Assembly (NCBI GenBank): GCA_015179125.1
Contig: WHVA01000040.1
Location: 1 to 64,000 of the forward strand
Direction: 5' to 3'
Source: Gautieria morchelliformis
Lineage: Eukaryota > Basidiomycota > Agaricomycetes > Gomphales > Gomphaceae
Length of the DNA stretch: 64,000 nt
Position 1 is the stretch's first letter. Every line of letters starts with the position of its first letter. Shown here one piece after another: positions 1-11,400 of this stretch. The translations under genes were made by a program, and so were the position numbers. The notes beneath the pieces were generated by a model. It saw only the letters and a list, made by a program, of their open reading frames with translations, made no database searches and was not told the origin of the DNA.

Positions 1-1540
1 GCGGCTTCTCCCATTGGACTCGAGGAGCGAGCTGCTGGAATGTGATGATATATTTAGCTATTCTTATGAGTGTCTTTCATGTGAAGCTTATCGAGTTTCA
101 TTTTCCGCATCGGCTTCCATATCAAATGGTCCGAAGTTGCTGGCGGAGTTCGGAAACGAAGTTGTGGTAATCGTCGCCCAGTCGACGAGAGCGAACGGAT
201 CCATGAGGGCGGGTTCGAAAGTAGTCGAGAGCCATGCCTCGGAGATAGGAAAGGGTGTAATTGACCTTCCGTTCGTCGTCGGGAAAGGCGCGGGGCGATC
301 ACGGAAATTGAGTTGAAGCTGGACCAGAAACGGCTGGAGCTTCTGGGGTTGGAACCATCGAACTGATCTGGTTCGCGGACCTTTGTCTTGGGGCGCGGTG
401 GTGCTTGGGCCGGGCGCTGAAGTTGTCCGGCTAGCATGGCGATGGCTTGTGCAAGATCCGGAACTGGCGCGGACGGAACTGGGTTGGTGGGAATCTGAGG
501 TTGGAATTGGAGGTGGTGGACCGCCGGGAGGACCGCCTGGAGGTGGTCCTGGTGGAGGTGGTGGTGGGGGAGCTGGGCGTCGGAATGACACTGCTGTTTG
601 TTCGCCGCTGCTACTCATCGAGTTTCCATCATAGTCGGGATTGTCGTCAGGATTAGCGTCGGGAACTTCTTCGAATCATTGCGGAATAGCATCGGAGAGC
701 TCATCGTCGGTACGAGAGCTGCCGGAGGGTTCCGCGTGCCTTGGTGCTGCGGATCTGAGACTGCCAAAATAAGAGAGAGCTTCGACAGCTCCTGCTTGAG
801 CTGAAGTAGCTGTGGTACAAGGAGGCATAGTGATAGTTATCGGGTGGGAATCAGATAATACTGTTACGTGTCGAGATTTCCACTAAGTCGGGACTGGAAA
901 GGACAGCGGCTTCAACTTATAGGTTGTGCCCCCAATGAACTATCATCCTAAGTATTTCGGAACTGAGTCGGAAGTCGGAAAGTACTGGGCCAAAGGTTTG
1001 GTCGGAACTTGAGTCGGAACTGAGGCGGAAGGCGGAGAGAACTTAGATCTTGCTAGACTCGCTGTACTAAGAACAGGAGATGGAGCGAAGGAAATCAAGT
1101 ATCGAAGGTGATTATCTGATTTGCAGAATAAGAGACATACATGACAGGCTTTTATACAAAGAGCTGAGACAACAGGTAATGATATGGTACTAAGCAAATT
1201 CCGGAGGAAGTGGAAGTCGAGTAGACAATGCGTGGGAAACTAACTATTGGGAACAATGGGACTACAATGGGGGTTCAGGGTAAGGTAGAACAATGGCAAA
1301 GAACAAGGGGTCGGGAAAACATATCTGACAACGAACTACAAGGGTGACCGGATATATGGTCTTGATAGACTGTGAGGTGGGTCTGGCTGGTCCGAGTAAT
1401 AGAGTCGAAAGAACAAGGGAAATGTACAAGGGGCGGAATGTTGGAAATAACGGAGGGGCGGAAAGTGTTGTGGAAATATTGGAGGGGCGGAAGGTGTGGC
1501 GGAACTGAGGGTCGGAAGTCGGAAATGAACGGTCGTAACA
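1..1540 (-). mobile_element. Ty3/Gypsy element, 5' LTR and gag start (runs off left edge)
   Basis: On the minus strand an LTR (862-1540, starting TGTTACGACC and ending CGTAACA) is followed by a leader and a gag frame starting near 826. Gag has a Pro/Gly-rich N-terminal stretch (about 480-600) and then the Gypsy gag signature KVREPDQFDGSNP with a Phe/Leu-rich helix and GPFDMEADAENE near 90-160. These are typical of Agaricomycete Gypsy gag proteins, which package element RNA. The rest of the element lies outside the window. The LTR is full of TCGGAA/TTCCGA words. The element lies inside the neighbouring gag-bearing element, whose frame stops at 1541 in the zinc-knuckle region. The visible gag looks broken in a few places. 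A solo LTR of the same family is at 15815-16465. Confidence 0.8.
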
Positions 1541-4084
1541 CATTCAAAGCATGTGGTGTTGCTTTGGCTGCCGCTGGGCCGATTGTTAGGCCGGCCCAAC
1601 GTTTTCGTTGGTGGGGCAGGTCGTGGGGACGACCCTGACGCTTGAGGCTGTTTAGTTTCAGGCAGGCGTCCATCTTCTGCTGGACGTGAGGGTGGTAGCT
1701 GTTGTCCTGTTCCGCTTCTTGAGAACAGGCTGGGCCTGGTCAGGCCCGTTTGTGTCAACGGCTTGCTCCCTGTGAGCCGGGCAGCGCTTGCCGTTGCTGC
1801 TGCGCTTTCTGCGCGGCGCATCCCCATGTTGTATCGGGATGCCTCCTCGATCATCCGGGCTGTCTCAAAGAGTTGCTCTATTGAGCTGCTCTCGGCATTA
1901 TAGCCCTTTTTGAGGACCTCGTTGCGCAGCGTTTCGCGCAGCGCCGATACGAACCATCTCCGGAACGTGTAATCGTCTGGCGGCTGTATCATATGTGCCG
2001 CGTATTTTGTGAGCTCGTTCAGCATTTCCTGAACGGTTTTCATGCCCTGCATGACCGCGTCGAACTTATTCGATGCGTGATGGTATGTCAGTGTGTGCAG
2101 GAACCTTTTTTGAAGCCCTTGCATCACAGGTTCCAGTGTCCAGCTGCGGACCTGGCGATCGAAGTGTTCTACGTTTCGAAGGAACCACTCCTGGGCTTCG
2201 CCGGTGAGGCGAGTGCCCACGTAGCCGACCTGCATGTCTATGCTGGTTGGCCCTAGGAGGCAATTCATTTTCAGTCATCGTAGGATGGCTGCCACGAAGA
2301 TTTCAAACTCTTCGAGGTCAGATCCTCCGGCTTTCGCTAGCACAGACTTCTCCGAGTCTGTGTCCGCGGCATCTGCTAACGCCACGCAGATCATCCATGT
2401 GATCCCATCGTACGGTTCCATTGGTACGACGTCGGCCTGGTCAGGGATTCCCTGGCCTTCCGTTGGGGCCATGGATCGCTCGCGCGGTTGTGACGCCATG
2501 CGGGGCAGGCTGTTATATGCCCTGACGGGCCCTGGGCCCAGATCGGGAGCATTTTGTGCTCTCGGTTCCGGGGGTGGTTTGTGCCTGGTGTCCCCGGTCA
2601 GTCCCGTGTTGCGGATCCGCAGCCTGCTGTGCGTCCTGTATGGCTTGCGTGAGCTGCTCGTCGGGCAGCTGAGCAGTGTGGCTGTGGGCCACTGTCTCTT
2701 CAGCGTTCTTCGCTAGTAGCTCGAGTGCCCGTGTGTGGCGGCGCATGGCTGCGGCTTCTTTACGCTGCCAGTGTGCGACTTCGAGCTCTAAGCTCTCGGT
2801 CGTCGTTTCAGAGTCAGGCTCTGAGGCGACCTGATCCCTAACGATCTGTTGGATCATTTTACGGCTGTCCGTTGGGGCAGCCGGTTGTTCTTGAGGTTCA
2901 TTCGCGAACCTTACGTCCTGTTCGACCGGGACGGCTGGCGGCGGCATTCGCTGCTTGTCCCGCTCCTTTCGGCGCGGGTCTTCCACGTTGCGACTGTGTT
3001 CGTTGGCTGCAGACTGTCGCAAGCTCGGACGAGTTGTGTCGCATTCCCCACGTGGGCGGAGGGCTTTCTGGACGTCCTCCAGCGTGGCTGCATCTTGCAG
3101 CCTGATCTCCTCCGCCTGGTGGAGTTCCTTGCCGATTTCCATTAGGGCGGCGGCGGCGTTGTCAAGCTGCGATGCCAGTTGATCATGCTTGTGGCACGTC
3201 AGCGTGCTTCGGTGCAGCGCAGCCTGCACCTGTTTATTCAGGGCCTCTGCCGTCTCGTGGTTGATGGCATGAGCCCTCGAGCTCTTGCGACTGGAGCTCG
3301 AGTATTCCGAGTCCTGACCATCGTCTGGGGCTCGTCTTTTTTGCCGTCGTCCCCCTTCAGGGATGATCGTCATCGCTCTACTTCGTGAGCGTCGGTTTGA
3401 GTCGTGGCTTTGTGCCCGCCTCGACGTTGTTGCTCTACTGTCTGACAACGGTGAGACTTCTCTGCCCTTTCCTTTGTCTCTGGGCAGAGAGGAATTGGGG
3501 CTCGTTGCCCAGCATCGTCTCTTCCTTGGCCACGCTCAACGAGACGTGGTCGGGGTTTTCCTCGTCCTCTACTGAGGGGACGAGGGCGGTGAGATCTACG
3601 ATCTCTCCGTCTTCTATCGTCCTGGAATCTTGGTCCAGGGTAGCATCAGCCATCATGTCGCTGGGCTGCGCCTGGGGCATGGACCTCGAGCTCGTCGCTC
3701 GTGTCCATCTTCGACTGCGTGGAATCATCATGCTCGCAGCCGACAGTAGAAGGTCTACTGGAGGGTCTCAATGATGTTTAGTCGTCGACACAGCGATCTT
3801 TTTCAAGATTGCTTCGAATCCAGTATCGGTTGGTCGCATGGCGATCAACCGCAGGATAGTTCAAAAAGGTGTAAAGGACATCGATCTTAGAACCTTGTAT
3901 CACAAGGGCACTACAGAACTTGACCAATGAGTGGTATTCTGAATGCTACGTAGTGACAGGTAAGAGTAAGATGCGATGGGGACCACTGGCCAGTTCCCAC
4001 GCATAAACTATACAGTGGGTCCCTAAGGGGCCCACTGGGATTATGTAATAACTATTGTACATGTAGATACACGGGTTATTTACA
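1541..4084 (-). mobile_element. Gag-bearing LTR element (family B), interrupted copy
   Basis: The minus strand starts with an LTR-like end (TGTAAATAACCCG at 4084) and a leader, then a long gag frame from about 3731 to 1541. Gag begins with a Ser/Arg-rich segment, then a Gln/Glu/Ala-rich region (about 2850-3250) likely to be coiled coil, then a Retrotrans_gag-type domain (about 1900-2270, motif LTGEAQEWFLRNVEHF), and reaches a zinc-knuckle start (CFEC) where the Gypsy element of 1-1540 is inserted. No protease, RT or integrase is seen in this copy or in the two half-copies at 30965-34571. It is a fossil with several breaks. It could be a non-autonomous TR-GAG-like family, or the pol part may simply be lost. 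Confidence 0.7.
3960..4084 (-). repeat. LTR-like terminus of gag element B
   Basis: This end matches 30965-31100 (plus strand) and 34450-34571 (minus strand). All three share the start TGTAAATAACC and a GC-rich core around GGGCCCCTTAGGGAC. The inner limit of the LTR was not settled because no second LTR of the same copy is present. Confidence 0.6.
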
Positions 4085-4343
4085 GAGATCCTAAGTTTGT
4101 AGGAAAACTTAACTCTAATGTAGGTCTTTTGGGAATGAAGAATGGTACCTATGAGATTAACTCCAAATCTTTTAGAAAAGCCATATATTCTCTTGCAATT
4201 ACTCTTATACCAGGACCTCAGAGGGGATTATATCCACAAAGTAGGGCTCAGCTATATCCAGAAGATGTAGGACTAGTAGGATATCAAGGGATTAATATAG
4301 GCTGGCGTGATTTTAGGATTAGACCAAGTGATAATCCTCTAGG
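4085..4343 (+). other. AT-rich relic of unknown origin, left part
   Basis: This open, AT-rich stretch (frame visible from about 4088 to the transposon edge at 4343) contrasts in base composition with the GC-rich neighbours. The encoded peptide includes LIPGPQRGLYPQSRAQLYPE and is not recognised. The right part, beyond the inserted DNA transposon, is at 7734-7925 and has the same composition. It could be part of an old mobile or virus-like element; nothing seen decides this. Confidence 0.4.
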
Positions 4344-4400
4344 CACTGTAGGAAGAGCGGGCACTTAAAATAAGTACTTTTTGCACCCCAAAATCAGTGT
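4344..4400 (+). repeat. Left terminal inverted repeat of the CMC-like element
   Basis: The 5' end CACTGTAGGAAGAGCGGGCA is followed by CTTAAAATAAGTACTTTTTG. It aligns with the complement of 7677-7733 with only a few differences. Confidence 0.75.
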
Positions 4401-5184
4401 TAAAAAATTAATTTAGCTACCACTAAAATTAAGTACATTTAAGCACTTCAAATAAGCTACCCAAAGCCAGCCCATATCGACGGGTAGACGGATCAAATCA
4501 CCAAACAAACCAACTGCTGCGAGCCCTGAGACAGCAAATTCACTTACTAGGTTAGCATAAGGAAATCTTAGTGAGTACAGCAAAAGAACCTTTGCATCGT
4601 GCATGGCGAATTGTTCGTGTCTGTAGCTTGAGAGCGCAGGGACTTGGGAGTCTCAGAGAGTAAGGGGAATGTTTACAATATTACAATTGATGTGTAGTGA
4701 CAACGTAGCTTACTGGAGTAATATAAATGATGAGAAAGCAAAGAGAAAAAAAGAAAAAAAAAACCGCACCTACTAAAACTCGGCTTCTGGTTCCACGAAA
4801 ACAGTCCTGGCAAAGTCACCACTGCGGTCAACAATTCCCCACTCATTCCCACGCTTGACTCGCCTCGTCCAACTATGCATTCAACCATATGCAAATCCAC
4901 AACAACTGGCACGGTGGTCTCCCGAGTACGGTGCTGAGATGGTGGGGTGGGTAGTCGTGCCTCTACAGACCTGTACACAAAAAATTAATCCTAATGATAT
5001 AAAATCAGATAATTCGAAAAAAAGGGCATACCTGAAAGTAGACTCGGTTCTAGATCAGAGAATGTCAATCAGGTGTTAGGTTACACTCACTTGTTGAAGA
5101 AGTTCGACGGTGTTTCGCGCATGGCGGTAGTTGTTTTTGACCATGCCCCTCCAGCAAGCCAAAAACACCTCCCCCTCCCCTCAC

Positions 5185-5697
5185 CTAATCGACCCACTCA
5201 GGTTCAACTTCAAACTTGGCCGTGGGATCATACGCACCCTTCTTTCCCGTGTCTCCCTCCCCCTTGCATCCGGGCACCGCGACTGTGCCGAGGCGCCCCG
5301 CCTCCATGCGCACCTTGGCGCTGCGGTGGACCTTGAGGCTGATGTGCTGGCGGGGTATGTGGCGGGGGCAGCCAAAATTTATCCTGGATGAGCGGGGTTA
5401 GTTTATGTTGCAGTGAGGCACCGGCGATGGGGGTTAAGGGGCAGGCAAAGGCGGAAGGGGATTGGGGGCAAGTACTGAAGTGAAGGGGTGGAGAGGAAGG
5501 AGAGAGGGAATGAAGAAAGAAAGAAAACCACGCACCGGTACCCCGTCAGCAACTCCTCGTCCCCCTCACGTTGTGCGCGATAGGCCTGTTCCTCGTCCAT
5601 CGTGCCGATGAGGTGCGTGGGCACGGTGGTGTAGCCGATGGACACAGTCGGTTCCTCTGCACCCCCGGTGGATGGCGAGGACAGTTCGGTGTAGTTA
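5185..5697 (-). pseudogene. Captured host-gene fragment (C-terminal exons) inside the transposon
   Basis: Two exons read on the minus strand: about 5697-5536 and 5383-5185, joined by a 152-nt intron with GTGCGT donor and CCAG acceptor. The reading frame continues across the junction and stops at TAG (5187-5185), giving about 120 residues that include SIGYTTVPTHLIGTMDEEQ, SLKVHRSAKVRMEAG and a C-terminal KFEVEPEWVD. Codon use is GC-rich and host-like, unlike the AT-rich subterminal regions. The parent gene is not recognised and the 5' part is absent, so this is probably an exon pair captured by the element. Whether it is transcribed cannot be seen. Confidence 0.5.
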
Positions 5698-6609
5698 ACG
5701 AGCGAACAATTATAAAATACTACAAGGTGTCTTGCCTGAGGATTGTATGGATATTGCTTGCAATTACTTGTATGGCCCTTGCAAGCGTGTATGAGGCGCT
5801 GGCATGATTATGTGCGTGCAATAATGAGATTTGGTAAGTCAATTCAATGTCTGACACTTTCCAAATTGCAACTCCTTCTTCCTACTGCCATGACCCCCCA
5901 ACAACGAAAAACCGTTCACATCAATGATAACTACTCTCGAACTTGGCGAACATGTCCTCGGTTAGATGATGGAGCCTGCAACCAGGCAAATGCTAAGTAA
6001 GTCACCTTTTCATGTCCTCATTATTGCCGCTCAATACCCACATATCCATGAGCTATTTTTGCACAGGCCTTCAATCACAGTAGTATATTTCAGTCTCTAC
6101 CTCAACGTAAGTAACACTTTCAACAATCTTTGCCACGCATATAATTGACTCTGACTTAGTGTCGGCCGTCTCTTCGAGAACCGAGGCCTCAGGAAATATG
6201 CATGCCATACGCAAGTCCAACAAACCTGAGCAGGATCTTTTTTCTTGGGCAGGTACCATATATGAGCGTCAAGACACCACACCCACCTCTGACTCTGACA
6301 GACGACTTCGCACATTCAGACTCAACAGGGAGTGACATGGATGAGAAAGGTCAATCTTGGAGGATTTAGGCACGTCTTTGGTTTTGCTTTTTTTTTTTTT
6401 ATGGGGTGCTCACTAGCTTTTTCGTTTCTCTCTTGCATTGTTCTCGACCTCGGCCCTCTGCAGTCACTATAACCATTCCGCACAAACTGTGACACCTCTT
6501 ATCACCCCTGCTCCTGCAGCAACCATACAAACGTATTCGTGAACACAACTTCACGCTCCACACCCTCCCCACGCTCACTGCACTCTCTATCATGCGAGGC
6601 AATGTGAGC

Positions 6610-7320
6610 GTATTTGACGGGTATACGTATAATGCCATGGGGTGTTTGGCATCACCGTGAAATGCGGCATCCCGCGCCTCGCTGCGCTGCATGCCCTCAG
6701 CAACGTCGTCAATGTTGTTGTCTGCAGTGTTGCCTTCTTCGTTGTCCTTTCCTCATCAGCATCGCCATGCGCTGCATGGCCGCCGTCGGTGGGTACAGTC
6801 CCTCTGCTCTCTGCTTACACCTGCGTGCCCTGACCATGCGCAGTGCGTGTGGCGCTGCTGTTCTTTTGACGTTCTACATCGTCTCCCTCCTGCTCCAGCT
6901 CGTCTCGACCTCATCCTTTCTCCACCAGGGCTCGCCGCCCTCGTTGCCATCATCACCGTCCACGCGGGCGTCGTCGCCGCACTGTTTTGGTCTTTGCTGG
7001 GTATGCTGAGTGTGTGCTGTGCTTTGTGTTGGGATTTTTCATTTGGGTGTGTGTATCAGTGTCGGTTCGTTTGGCTTGCGGTTGGCTGTGTGCGGTGCGC
7101 GTGGGCTTTCGTGTGATGCGTGAGATGTGCTTCGGCTGCGACAATACATTCTTCCACCCTCCACCACACCGCCCTCCTCAGCTCATAGAGGTCTGGTGCG
7201 TCTGCCCCGACGGCCCGACGGTGCGCTCGGTGCCATGCCACGCCATCTACACCGCCTCCCTTTGTCCTTTGTGGACCGACGGGGTTGGAATGTGCGTGCA
7301 TTGCCTCGTGGGGGGGGGGT
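6610..7320 (+). pseudogene. Second possible captured fragment, membrane-protein exons
   Basis: Several exon-like pieces lie on the plus strand. One at about 6650-6790 encodes a hydrophobic stretch (HALSNVVNVVVCSVAFFVVL). One at about 6925-6999 encodes a further transmembrane-like segment (VAIITVHAGVVAALFWSLLG) followed by a GTATGC donor. One at about 7182-7290, after a CCTCCTCAG acceptor, encodes LIEVWCVCPDGPTVR. Frames differ between pieces and exact introns could not be fixed. The pieces resemble fragments of a multi-pass membrane protein gene. The protein is not identified. Confidence 0.3.
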
Positions 7321-7733
7321 GGAGGGCAGGGGGGTTGCGCGTGTGCGATGTCGCATGCGCTCTGTCCTCACTAAAAAAAGAAAAGTAATTCTTGCTTTAT
7401 TTTATATTTATTTATATTTATATTTATATTTTCATTTTCATTATTTCCGCCTGCCCTTCCTCTTCCTCCCTCAACTTGTTATTATTACCTGTATTTCAGT
7501 ACTATAATACACTGATTTATCAGTATTTTATAGTGGCATTTTTAAGTACAAAAATTGCTGAAATTCAGTGTAAATTGTTTCTGAAATGGTCATTCTCTCT
7601 ACTAGATTTCAGGGTCATGCCAATTGACCGGTGTGCTTAAATTCAGGTACACGAGCACTTAAATTTGGTACCTTCTGCACTGATTTATCAGTGCATAATG
7701 TACTTAAGTTAAGTGCCCAGTCTTCCTGCAGTG

Positions 7734-7925
7734 TAGGACAGATAATAGAAGTATCTGAGTCAGAAGGTTTAGAAGATATAACATGCTTCAATGGTTACCA
7801 AGCGGCATATAGCATATTGGAACCATATTCAAGATATCAGGCTATAGCAAAAGGAATGTCTGAATGGAGAGGAAGAGAATATTTATTCCTCAATGTAATA
7901 GATTGTAATGAAGCGCGACTCGGGC
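7734..7925 (+). other. AT-rich relic of unknown origin, right part
   Basis: This continues the same AT-rich composition as 4085-4343 on the other side of the CMC-like element. The visible peptide includes EVSESEGLEDITCFNGYQAA and is not recognised. The composition shifts to GC-rich after about 7915. Confidence 0.4.
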
Positions 7926-8434
7926 CTTGGGTGCTCACGATGCCATTGCCAAGGTGTCCACTTCATCACTCTTCCTATGATTGCAGCTTCGCAGGGGCCG
8001 GTCACTGGCGTTATACCCCACGTGAACTCGGGGTGGGTGGAGGTGAAGAGCAGAAGGATGAGTTAAAGGTGTCGGATTTTCAACATAACATAGTATGCAT
8101 GGAAAACGGATCAGCTTCGTTTCCATCGCCGAGGCAGCCCGGTCGGGTCCCATTTATCAGCGGTCGACATGGCAAAGCACCTAAGACTCCCAGATACCCC
8201 AGAGGTAGGGGATACGTCACGGTCTTCGTGTGCGTGCGCGTTGGAGGTCGTCTATTGGCGGTGACGCCGTCACGTGGTCGTGTGACAGAAGACCGGAGGC
8301 GTGACAAGACCGTCCTGAACTCGCGTTTCTTCGTGTCTTCGTGACACAGCCTGAATGCGGCAGTCCCTGAGAGGTTACGGGAGTGCCATGCCGTGCCCTT
8401 TCCCACCCACCACCCCCCTCGAACGCTGCGAACG
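7926..8434. other. Non-coding interval before the NACHT-WD40 gene
   Basis: No supported gene or repeat is seen in these 509 bp. The segment is GC-rich and contains several CACGTG/ACGTG words near 8218-8285. Confidence 0.4.
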
Positions 8435-11400
8435 ATGAGCACCGATAATGGCAATGATGTGCTAGTATGCGCAGTAGCGTAAGTTCACCGTAACTTCTCC
8501 AATAAGTCAATACTTGACTGTCCACCACGAAGCGTTCCTGCAGCCACAAGCGCCGTCAAAGTGGCAGGAAAGGCTCTTTCGTTTGCGCTGTCTATCGTAT
8601 ACTGAATCTTGACGATCGACCACAGACTTGAAATGCAATCACCGTCCCAATATCGGACTGTTCGGCAAACGTCCTGGCAAATACTACGTGAAACTCTTTG
8701 TCGACGAGGGTGTCAAGAAGACTGCCGTAGCTGCGAGAGGCAATGCTGCCTCGTGGAATGAGTCATTCTTTTTGTTCGTTTAATTCCAGTGTTATTATCC
8801 TCGCGCGAGCTTAAATCCATGCCCAGCAACGACTTGCATCGGGATTCCGTATTAGGAGTCGAAGTCTATAGGCATCATACAATTGGTAGTGATGAGTACA
8901 TTGGCGGTGCGAAGGAAAGGATTGAGTTACTGCTTGCAGAAGGAGCAACTGGAGGTCAGTCCTCGTCGCTCAACGACTGAGTGCAGACGTAATCATCGAA
9001 CACAGCGGCCGTTCCTCGCAAACTGCGTAAATGCGATAAGGCCGGGAACATGCATGATGTTCAGACTGTCCTAGAGTTCACCATCACATCTTTCGGGACG
9101 TCCGACGAGGCGCTGGAGGGCCAGTTGAACGAAGCAGTCGGCAAAGCGACAGTGCTCGATAATATGAACCCCGTGCTGTCCCGAATTATTGGTGCAGGGA
9201 ATGTGGTCGACGGCATCATTTCCACCACCAATAATACAGTCATCCCGATAATGGCGGCTTGGGATCCACTTTTGGAGAAGATCAAGCTGTTTACCGAGAT
9301 CGTGGATGGTATCTCCGAGGTATGGTTCAAATGCCGGCGGTCTGCCAGGTCATCTCATATACACGATTCTAGGTCCATCCTTACGCGAAAATGGCTTGGT
9401 CTATTCTGTCTAGTGTGCCAAAGGTAGATCTATCTCATGCACCAGCTGAGTACCATAGCTGACGTCTGGCTAGACGATCATCGCTCAGAAGGACCGGGAC
9501 GATGGCATCAATGAGCTGGCGAAAACCATGGGAGACGCCTATACATTCGTCCACTTGGCCGAGCCGTTGAAGAAAGTTGAATCGCAAAGGCCAATTCTCA
9601 TATCCTTGACGAATCAGACAGTAGAGTGTAGTTATTTTATCCACGACTATGCCAAAAACAAGAGCTTCTGTATGTTGGACCCATTGTGTCAGGATGCCAT
9701 GGCTGATGATCTTTATTTAGGGAAAAGAACCACGAAGAATCTCGTGTCGGATGTCGACAGCAAGGTCAAACAATACCAGGACACGTTCAACAAACTCAGG
9801 TTGGCGTTACAGGAAAATGCCGTCATCCATACTGAAATCACTGTACTACGTGTTCTGGATGTCGTCGGCGACCTCTGTGAGTTTCTTGATTTGGGGCCTT
9901 TCCCGAGACTAATACACCTTGCAACCAGCTGGCGAAGTTCAGCTTAATGACATGCCCCACGCAGCGGGAGCTGGTTGCGATCCTAAAAAAGGTTGTCTGC
10001 AGGGTACTCGCGAGAAAGTTGTTGGGGAGATCTGCGATTGGGTCAACCAGGACAGCGATGACACCCCCGGGATATTTTTCTTGAACGATGTCGCGGGTGC
10101 TGGCAAATCTGTGGTTGCTCACGAGGTCGCTCGACGATTTGACAGGCTCAAACGTCTCGGATCTTCGTACTGTTTCGACCGCGCTCATCCGGCAGAACGC
10201 TCCCCAAAAAATGTCTTCAGCACAATTGCTCGTGGTCTGGCTGATCTAGATCCGGAACGCAAGGCATCGTTATTGAAAGTGGTTTGGGAGACGCGAGAAC
10301 TTCGGACCACATTTGTGCCTAGCGTGCAGTTCGAGAGGTTCATTCTAGGTCCCGCTCAGGGCCTAACCGCCGTTGGACCGACGGTGAGCGTCATTGATGC
10401 ATTGGACGAGAGAGGAGACGAGGAATCTCGCAAGGGTCTCTTGTCTGTCCTCGGCGGTGAAGCAGCAAAACTGCCATCTAATCTCCGCCTTCTTATCACT
10501 TCACGTGCTGAAAAAGACATACGGGACGCCCTTCCTGGGAAGAAGCATGTGCTGTCCAGGTCCATAAAGGATATTGACCCCAACCCTGCCGACGACGTCT
10601 CTCGCTTTGTGAAAGACCAACTAGGTCATATTACGTCCCTCGAGCGTAAATGGCCTAACAGTGACTGGTGTTGATTATTAGTTCAGAAAGTGGAGGGTCA
10701 CTTTCAATGGGCATCCACGGCTTGTCGTTTTATCAAAGGAGATGGGAAGTATGGTCGGGATCCTGTTAACCAACTGCAGAGACTTTTGGCCAAGAACCTC
10801 AGTGGGATGGATCAGCTATATCTCAGTGTTCTCAAGCAGATATTCGGGGATGACGATGACTTGACGGATGATGACGATTTCAGGCATTAGTTTCACTTGG
10901 TGATGGACTGCATGCTTGTCGCCAGAGAACCGCTCTCGATGTCTGCCCTGCAGAAATTGTGCAAGGAAGACGACTTGGGTACCAAGGTTCATGATATAGT
11001 TGGACCTATGGGTTCTCTGCTGAGCCTGCCTTCTCAAGAATCTGGCACAATCAGTCTGCTACACACCTCTTTTCATGACTTCTTGACAGATCACAGCCGG
11101 AGTGGACCATACTACATCGACACACCTACGCATCATGGCGGCCTTGCGCTGTCATGTGTGCGCGTGATGAAGGATGAACTTTTTTTCAACATTTGTTGGC
11201 TTGAAACATCACATCTGCGTAACGACGATATTGTCAACTTGGCAACATGGACGAAGAAGTATATAACCTCACAACTTTCGTACTCTTGCCGTTTTTGGGC
11301 GGACCATATTCACACCACCACCTGGACGCCAGGTATGGATGCGAAAGTCGAGGATTTCTTAGAGACCAAGCTACTCTACTGGCTAGAAGTTTTGAGTTTG

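Larger units (their letters stand above)
4344..7733. mobile_element. CMC-like (CACTA/Chapaev-type) DNA transposon, non-autonomous, gene-capturing
   Basis: The element is 3390 bp. Its left end reads CACTGTAGGAAGAGCGGGCA and the complement of its right end reads CACTGCAGGAAGACTGGGCA; similarity continues for about 40 bp (GCACTTAA then TAAGTAC). The same 4-bp word TAGG flanks it at 4340-4343 and 7734-7737, as expected of a target duplication. Subterminal copies of AAGTAC and TTTAAGTGC, and of CACTGATTTATCAGTG near the right end, fit the CMC group, where Chapaev makes 4-bp duplications and CACTA 3-bp. No transposase is recognised. Inside are exon-like segments of at least two host genes, so it resembles a Pack-CACTA. 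The family assignment is inferred from termini only. Confidence 0.72.

Noticed and set aside
2234-3388. Plus-strand open frames up to 160 codons
   Set aside because: Antisense to gag of element B; no start context or domain of their own.
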